This document shows, piece by piece, positions 14,941 through 18,560 of a DNA stretch of 18,560 nucleotides. How positions within the stretch are numbered: the stretch's first letter is position 1; the number at the start of each line of letters is the position of its first letter. Under the pieces are notes generated by a model, which saw only the letters and a list, made by a program, of their open reading frames with translations, was not told the DNA's origin and ran no database searches. The translations under genes and the position numbers were made by a program. The DNA comes from CAYVQE01 sp964633205 (GTDB taxonomy: Bacteria > Myxococcota > B64-G9), in contig CAZWFN010000128.1 in NCBI GenBank assembly GCA_964633205.1, positions 1 to 18,560 on the forward strand, in the 5' to 3' direction.

Positions 14941-15855
14941 CTAGAACCCGTAGCGCGGGTTGTCGGGGTCGAAGTCGGCGTCGCTCAGGCCGACGTTGAT
15001 GCGCAGCTGGCGCAGCTCGTAGAACTCGTAGAGCTGGCCGTGGTGGTCCCATAGCTTGGCCTTGATGGGCAGGCGCAGGGCGTCGTCGATCCAGATCTCG
15101 GCCCGCGAGGCGTAGTAGCGCGGCACGAAAACGGTGTCGCCCGGCTGCGGGTCGTCGGGCTCGTCCCAGCCGCGGTGGCGGTTGTGGTGCAACAGCAAGA
15201 ACATGTTGCGGCCGGTGCGCTCGGCCACGTCCCACAGGGTCTCGCCGGCGCGCACCCGCACCATGTCGCCGTCGCCGCCGATGCGCCACAGCAGCCTGGT
15301 GCACGGCCGGCCCCAGAGGGTCTGGCCGGCGAGAAGCTCGATCTCGCCTTCGCCGCGGCGCAGTGCCCGCTCGAGGTTGTCGGCCACCACCTTGACGAAG
15401 TGGGTCAGGGCCACCTCGTCGACCGGGTGGTGGTTGCCCTCCATGGCCATGTCGCCGCGCGGATCGAGCTTCACGGTGATGTCCGGGAAGGAGCCGTTGT
15501 GCACCACCAGCTCATCGCCGTGGCGGCCGGGCACGTAGATCACCTCGCGGCCGTCCATCTTCTCGCCCAGATAGGCCACGTACAGCTTGTAGGGCCGGGC
15601 CCACTTCATGCGCAGGCGCAAGGGCTTGGGCATGAAGCCGGCCGAGCGCTCGGCCATGCGCATCTCCACGGTGTAGTCGCGCAGCCGCCGCACCGCGGCC
15701 CGCATCGACTCCACCAGCCGACCCACCGGCCGGCGCTGCTCGGCCGCGGCGTCGAGCTCGCGGCACTCGGCAGCCGGCAAGCCCTGCACTCGATCAGCGG
15801 CGGTCTCGGCAGCGGCCGCCGCCAGCCACATCCCCATCGCGACCCAAGTCGTCAT
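14941..15855 (-). CDS. Exported DUF1571 protein with an internal LysM domain
   Basis: A 304-residue protein with a short N-terminal hydrophobic stretch (MTTWVAMGMWLAAAAAETAAD), read as a signal peptide. The body matches DUF1571: RRLRDYTVEMRMAER (about 56-70), LRLRMKWARPYKLYV (79-93), GREVIYVPGRHGDELVVH (102-119) and the characteristic ending LRINVGLSDADFDPDNPRYGF. Between CTRLLW (about 190) and RAEIWIDDALRLPIKAKL (251-268), two parts normally contiguous in DUF1571, lies a LysM-like module (about 198-247): VRAGETLWDVAERTGRNMF and PQPGDTVFVPRYY. LysM usually binds peptidoglycan, so the protein probably works in the periplasm near the wall. The ATG overlaps the HAD stop as ATGA. Molecular function of DUF1571 is unknown. 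Confidence 0.85.
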   Translation of the reverse strand: MTTWVAMGMWLAAAAAETAADRVQGLPAAECRELDAAAEQRRPVGRLVESMRAAVRRLRDYTVEMRMAERSAGFMPKPLRLRMKWARPYKLYVAYLGEKMDGREVIYVPGRHGDELVVHNGSFPDITVKLDPRGDMAMEGNHHPVDEVALTHFVKVVADNLERALRRGEGEIELLAGQTLWGRPCTRLLWRIGGDGDMVRVRAGETLWDVAERTGRNMFLLLHHNRHRGWDEPDDPQPGDTVFVPRYYASRAEIWIDDALRLPIKAKLWDHHGQLYEFYELRQLRINVGLSDADFDPDNPRYGF

Positions 15856-16487
15856 CTCGGCCTTTCCTCATCCCCCGCGACCAGAACCCCACCCTGCTCC
15901 AATCGACGGCGCAGGACCTGCGCATCCTCGAAACGCAGCGCCTGCATGCCGGCGGCGCGGGCACCCTGCACATTGCGCTCCAGGTCATCGATGAACAGAC
16001 AGGCCGCCGCGGGCTGGCCCACCGAGCGGGCCGCGGCCCGGTAGCAGGTCGGCTCCGGCTTCAGCGCGCCGAGCTCGTAGCTCAAACACGGCTGCGCTAT
16101 ACGCTTCAGCCACGGCAGCCGCCGGCGCAAGTGGGCCCAATGCAGCGGGTCGGTATCGGAAAGCAAGCCGACCGGCAGCCGCGCAGCCACCTGCTCGAGC
16201 AGCGGCTGCATGCCCGGTAGCTCGACGAAAACGTCGCACCAGGCGGCGACGAACTGCTCGAAATCCAGCTCCAGCCCGGTCCGGGCACACAAGCGGCGGT
16301 GGAACTCGGCGGGCGGGATGCGGCCGGTGGCATAGTCGACATACAGCGAGTCGGCGTAGGCGCCGGTGACCGGATCGGCCCCCGCGGCCGCGGCCAGCCG
16401 CGCCAGCCGGCCGAACAGGCCGCGCTCGAGGTCGAGCCCGACCAGCACGCGTCCCAGATCGAAGATGACCGCTCGGATCGGCTCCAC
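15852..16487 (-). CDS. HAD-IA family phosphatase, YihX-like
   Basis: A 211-residue HAD superfamily hydrolase. Motif I is FDLGRVLVGLD with D10 and Gly at the usual second-Asp position (D-x-G), as in E. coli YihX, the alpha-D-glucose-1-phosphate phosphatase. Other matches are YATGRIPPAEF, FEQFVAAWCDVFVELPGM, GLLSDTDPLHW (motif II, S110), SYELGALKPEPTCYRAA (K143) and CLFIDDLERNVQGARAAGM (D167, D168). Start is GTG at 16487, 14 bases after the ATPase stop and just before the first strand; no ATG is available. Its stop overlaps the DUF1571 gene, so ATPase, phosphatase and DUF1571 gene form a compact unit. Substrate likely a small phosphorylated metabolite, not determinable here. Confidence 0.85.
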   Translation of the reverse strand: MEPIRAVIFDLGRVLVGLDLERGLFGRLARLAAAAGADPVTGAYADSLYVDYATGRIPPAEFHRRLCARTGLELDFEQFVAAWCDVFVELPGMQPLLEQVAARLPVGLLSDTDPLHWAHLRRRLPWLKRIAQPCLSYELGALKPEPTCYRAAARSVGQPAAACLFIDDLERNVQGARAAGMQALRFEDAQVLRRRLEQGGVLVAGDEERPR

Positions 16488-16501
16488 GCCCCGTCTCGTC
16501 C

Positions 16502-18560
16502 CTACTTGATGCAGACCGCGCGCACCTGGTTGAAGTCGGTGATGCCGGCCAGCACCTTGGCGATGCCGTCCTGCATCAGGGTGGTCATGCCGTCGGCCAC
16601 CGCCTGTTCGCGGATCTGGTCTACCGGAGCCTGCTTCTGGATCAAGCGCTTGATCGCGTCGCTGCCCACCATCAGCTCGTGCAACGCCAGTCGGCCGCGG
16701 TAGCCGGTGCCGGCGCAGTTGGGACAGCCCTCGGCCCGGTACAGCGTCAGCTCCGGCGAGTAGCGCACGCCGACGCGGGCGAACGCATCCGGCCCGTAGT
16801 GCTCGGCCATGGACTGGAACTCGTCCTCGCCCGGCTGGTAGGCGGCCTTGCACTTGGTGCACAGCCGCCGGGCCAGCCGTTGGGCCAGGATGCCCAGCAG
16901 CGAGTCGGCGAAGTTGAACGCCTCGATGTCCATGTCCAGCAGGCGGGTCACCGTCTCGGGCGCCGAGTTGGTATGCAGCGTGGAGAAGACCAGGTGGCCG
17001 GTCAGCGAGGCCTCGATGCCGATCTCGGCCGTCTCCTGGTCGCGCATCTCGCCGACCATGATCACGTCCGGGTCGGCGCGCAGAAACGAGCGCATGGCGG
17101 TGGCGAAGGTCAACCCGATCTTGGATTTCATCTGCACCTGGCGCAGCCCCGGCTGGGTGATCTCGACCGGATCCTCGGCGGTCCAGATCTTGCGCTCGGG
17201 CGTATTGATGTGGCCCAGCGCCGAGTGCAGCGTGGTGGTCTTGCCCGAGCCGGTGGGACCGACGCACAGCACGATGCCATAGGGCTTGGCGATGACCTGC
17301 TGGAACTCGTACAGGTTGCGATCGGAAAAACCCATCTCCTCGAGCGGAATCGGCTTGGAGGCGGCCAGGATGCGCATGACCACGTCCTCCTGCTGCCCCT
17401 CGCCGCCCTGGGTCGGCACCGTGGCCACGCGCAGCTCCACGGACCGACCGCGCATGCGAAAGCGGATCTTGCCGTCCTGGGGCAGGCGGCGCTCCGAGAT
17501 GTCGAGGTGGGACATGATCTTGAGCCGCGACACCAGCGCCGCCGAGTGGCTGGCCGGGATCTCCTGGTAGATGTGACAGATACCGTCGATGCGGAAACGG
17601 ATGCGGGTCGGGTGACGCTTGCCCTGCGGCTCGACGTGGATGTCGGAGGCGCCGCGGGCCACGCCGTCGACGATGATCTGGTTGGCCAGCCGCACGATGG
17701 CCGAGTCGGTCTCCTCGAGCACCGGCTCGGCTGTGCCGGCCGGGCTCAGCTCCGCGGCCTCCTCGGTCAGCTCGCCCAGGATCTCGGCCATGTCACCGGC
17801 GGCCACGCTGGCGGCCTCCGCCTCGTAAGAGGCGTTGAGGTAGTCGCGGATGTCGGCGCCGAGCCCCACCAGGTATTCCTGGCGCGGGGCCAGGCCCATC
17901 ACCCGCACCGCGTCGACCTTGGCCAGATCGGACGGATCCTCCATGGCCACCTGCACCGTGCTGCCCACCTTGGCCAGCGGAGCCACCCCGATCTTGACCA
18001 GGTAGTCGTGCTTGAGCCGTTCGCGGAACTCCTCGGGCATGCGCTGGGTGCCGTCGTAGAGGAAGGGCTCGCAGCTGAAAAACGCGCCCATCGACTTGAG
18101 CACCTCTTCCTTGGACAGGCGGTACTTGTCGACCAGCACCTCGGCCACCGGTTGGTTGTTGGCCCGCGCATAGGCCACCGCGTCGTCGAAATTCTTTTCC
18201 GAGATCAAGCCCTTGTCGAGCAGCTGGGCGAACTTGTTGGGGCTGCGCCGGGGCGCCATCCGGCGCCGGTTGTAGAAGGCGATGCCCAGGGTGCGGGCCA
18301 CCTCCTGGGCGGCGGCCGCGTCGCCGTCGCCGAAGGGCTGGCCGTCCTTGTGGTTGAGCAGCTGCAGCACGCCCATCAGGTACTTGCCGTCGTAGAGGAT
18401 GGGCGTGGTCAACACCTGGCGGGTGCGAAAGCCGGTCTTCTCGTCCCAGGACGAGTCGAAAGCCAGATCCGGGTGGTAGATGGTGAGCGCCTCGGCGTCG
18501 TAGGCGTCGGCGATGTTGAGCGTCTGGCCGGTCAGGGCCACGAAGCCGACCATGGAGCTG
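16502..18560 (-). CDS. GspE/PilB-type secretion or pilus ATPase with N-terminal GAF domain (5' end outside window)
   Basis: Hexameric cytosolic ATPase that powers assembly in type II secretion or type IV pili. Numbering from the first in-window Met (18553): the end of a GAF domain (1-97; GFVALTGQTLNIADAYD, TTPILYDGKYLMGVLQLLNH), a GspE/PilB N-terminal domain (about 105-245), then the catalytic domain. Visible motifs are ASDIHVEPQ (302-310), Walker A GPTGSGKTTT (432-441), Asp box AEDPVE (459-464), Walker B DPDVIMVGEMRD (494-505) and the His-box FSTLHTNSAPETVTRLLD (523-540). A zinc tetracysteine site is formed by C565, C568, C610 and C613. The frame stays open to base 18560 and the GAF domain is cut, so the true start is upstream outside the window. 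The hydrolysis-strand residues indicate an extension-type ATPase rather than PilT; choosing between PilB and GspE is not possible here. Confidence 0.93.
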   Translation of the reverse strand, partial: SSMVGFVALTGQTLNIADAYDAEALTIYHPDLAFDSSWDEKTGFRTRQVLTTPILYDGKYLMGVLQLLNHKDGQPFGDGDAAAAQEVARTLGIAFYNRRRMAPRRSPNKFAQLLDKGLISEKNFDDAVAYARANNQPVAEVLVDKYRLSKEEVLKSMGAFFSCEPFLYDGTQRMPEEFRERLKHDYLVKIGVAPLAKVGSTVQVAMEDPSDLAKVDAVRVMGLAPRQEYLVGLGADIRDYLNASYEAEAASVAAGDMAEILGELTEEAAELSPAGTAEPVLEETDSAIVRLANQIIVDGVARGASDIHVEPQGKRHPTRIRFRIDGICHIYQEIPASHSAALVSRLKIMSHLDISERRLPQDGKIRFRMRGRSVELRVATVPTQGGEGQQEDVVMRILAASKPIPLEEMGFSDRNLYEFQQVIAKPYGIVLCVGPTGSGKTTTLHSALGHINTPERKIWTAEDPVEITQPGLRQVQMKSKIGLTFATAMRSFLRADPDVIMVGEMRDQETAEIGIEASLTGHLVFSTLHTNSAPETVTRLLDMDIEAFNFADSLLGILAQRLARRLCTKCKAAYQPGEDEFQSMAEHYGPDAFARVGVRYSPELTLYRAEGCPNCAGTGYRGRLALHELMVGSDAIKRLIQKQAPVDQIREQAVADGMTTLMQDGIAKVLAGITDFNQVRAVCIK

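Overview
The window is a gene-dense stretch of a GC-rich (roughly 70% by eye) bacterial chromosome with 19 protein genes and no RNA gene, insertion sequence or CRISPR array that I can see. Seventeen genes lie on the minus strand and two on the plus strand (a histidine phosphatase and a flavin-reductase-like protein). The best lineage clue is the cysteine protease at 12513-14174. It ends in a Cys-bearing glycine-rich stretch, a hydrophobic segment and an Arg/His cluster, like the MYXO-CTERM sorting tail of Myxococcota. A GAF-fused GspE/PilB ATPase, a DUF1571 protein and separate glyQ/glyS genes fit a myxobacterium-like (former Deltaproteobacteria) organism. No species can be named.

Layout along the minus strand, in order of transcription from the right end. 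(1) 18560-14941: a GspE/PilB secretion or pilus ATPase with an N-terminal GAF domain (5' end outside the window), a YihX-like HAD phosphatase, and an exported DUF1571 protein that carries a LysM domain. (2) 14884-14330, plus strand: a flavin-reductase-like protein, divergent from the protease. (3) 14174-11852: the secreted papain-like protease, whose end overlaps a HAD-IB phosphatase; the latter overlaps tail to tail with the plus-strand histidine phosphatase (11207-11881). (4) 11053-8104: an Ldh2-type dehydrogenase translationally coupled to L-2-hydroxyglutarate oxidase (lhgO), then free methionine-(R)-sulfoxide reductase (msrC). (5) 7981-5486: an M24B aminopeptidase P, then queE. (6) 5420-2613: an operon-like run of an exported protein of unknown function, a cytosolic protein of unknown function, a TPR lipoprotein and recO. 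A good sigma70-type promoter for this run sits across the queE stop codon. (7) 2485-1: glyQ, a small two-helix membrane protein, then glyS (3' end outside), overlapping or nearly touching and driven by a strong promoter.

Most functions are housekeeping: tRNA charging, recombination repair, queuosine synthesis, peptide turnover and metabolite or oxidative repair. The accessory content is concentrated in the envelope and secretion genes. The points most worth following are the membrane protein lodged between the two glycyl-tRNA synthetase subunits, the LysM domain apparently inserted inside DUF1571, the Ldh2-LhgO pair with a cysteine-rich N-terminal extension on Ldh2, the unknown exported/cytosolic/TPR-lipoprotein operon, and the protease reading frame that runs past its sorting tail into the next gene. 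I found no clear defence system or mobile island. All calls rest on motif and family recognition by reading; no database search was run.
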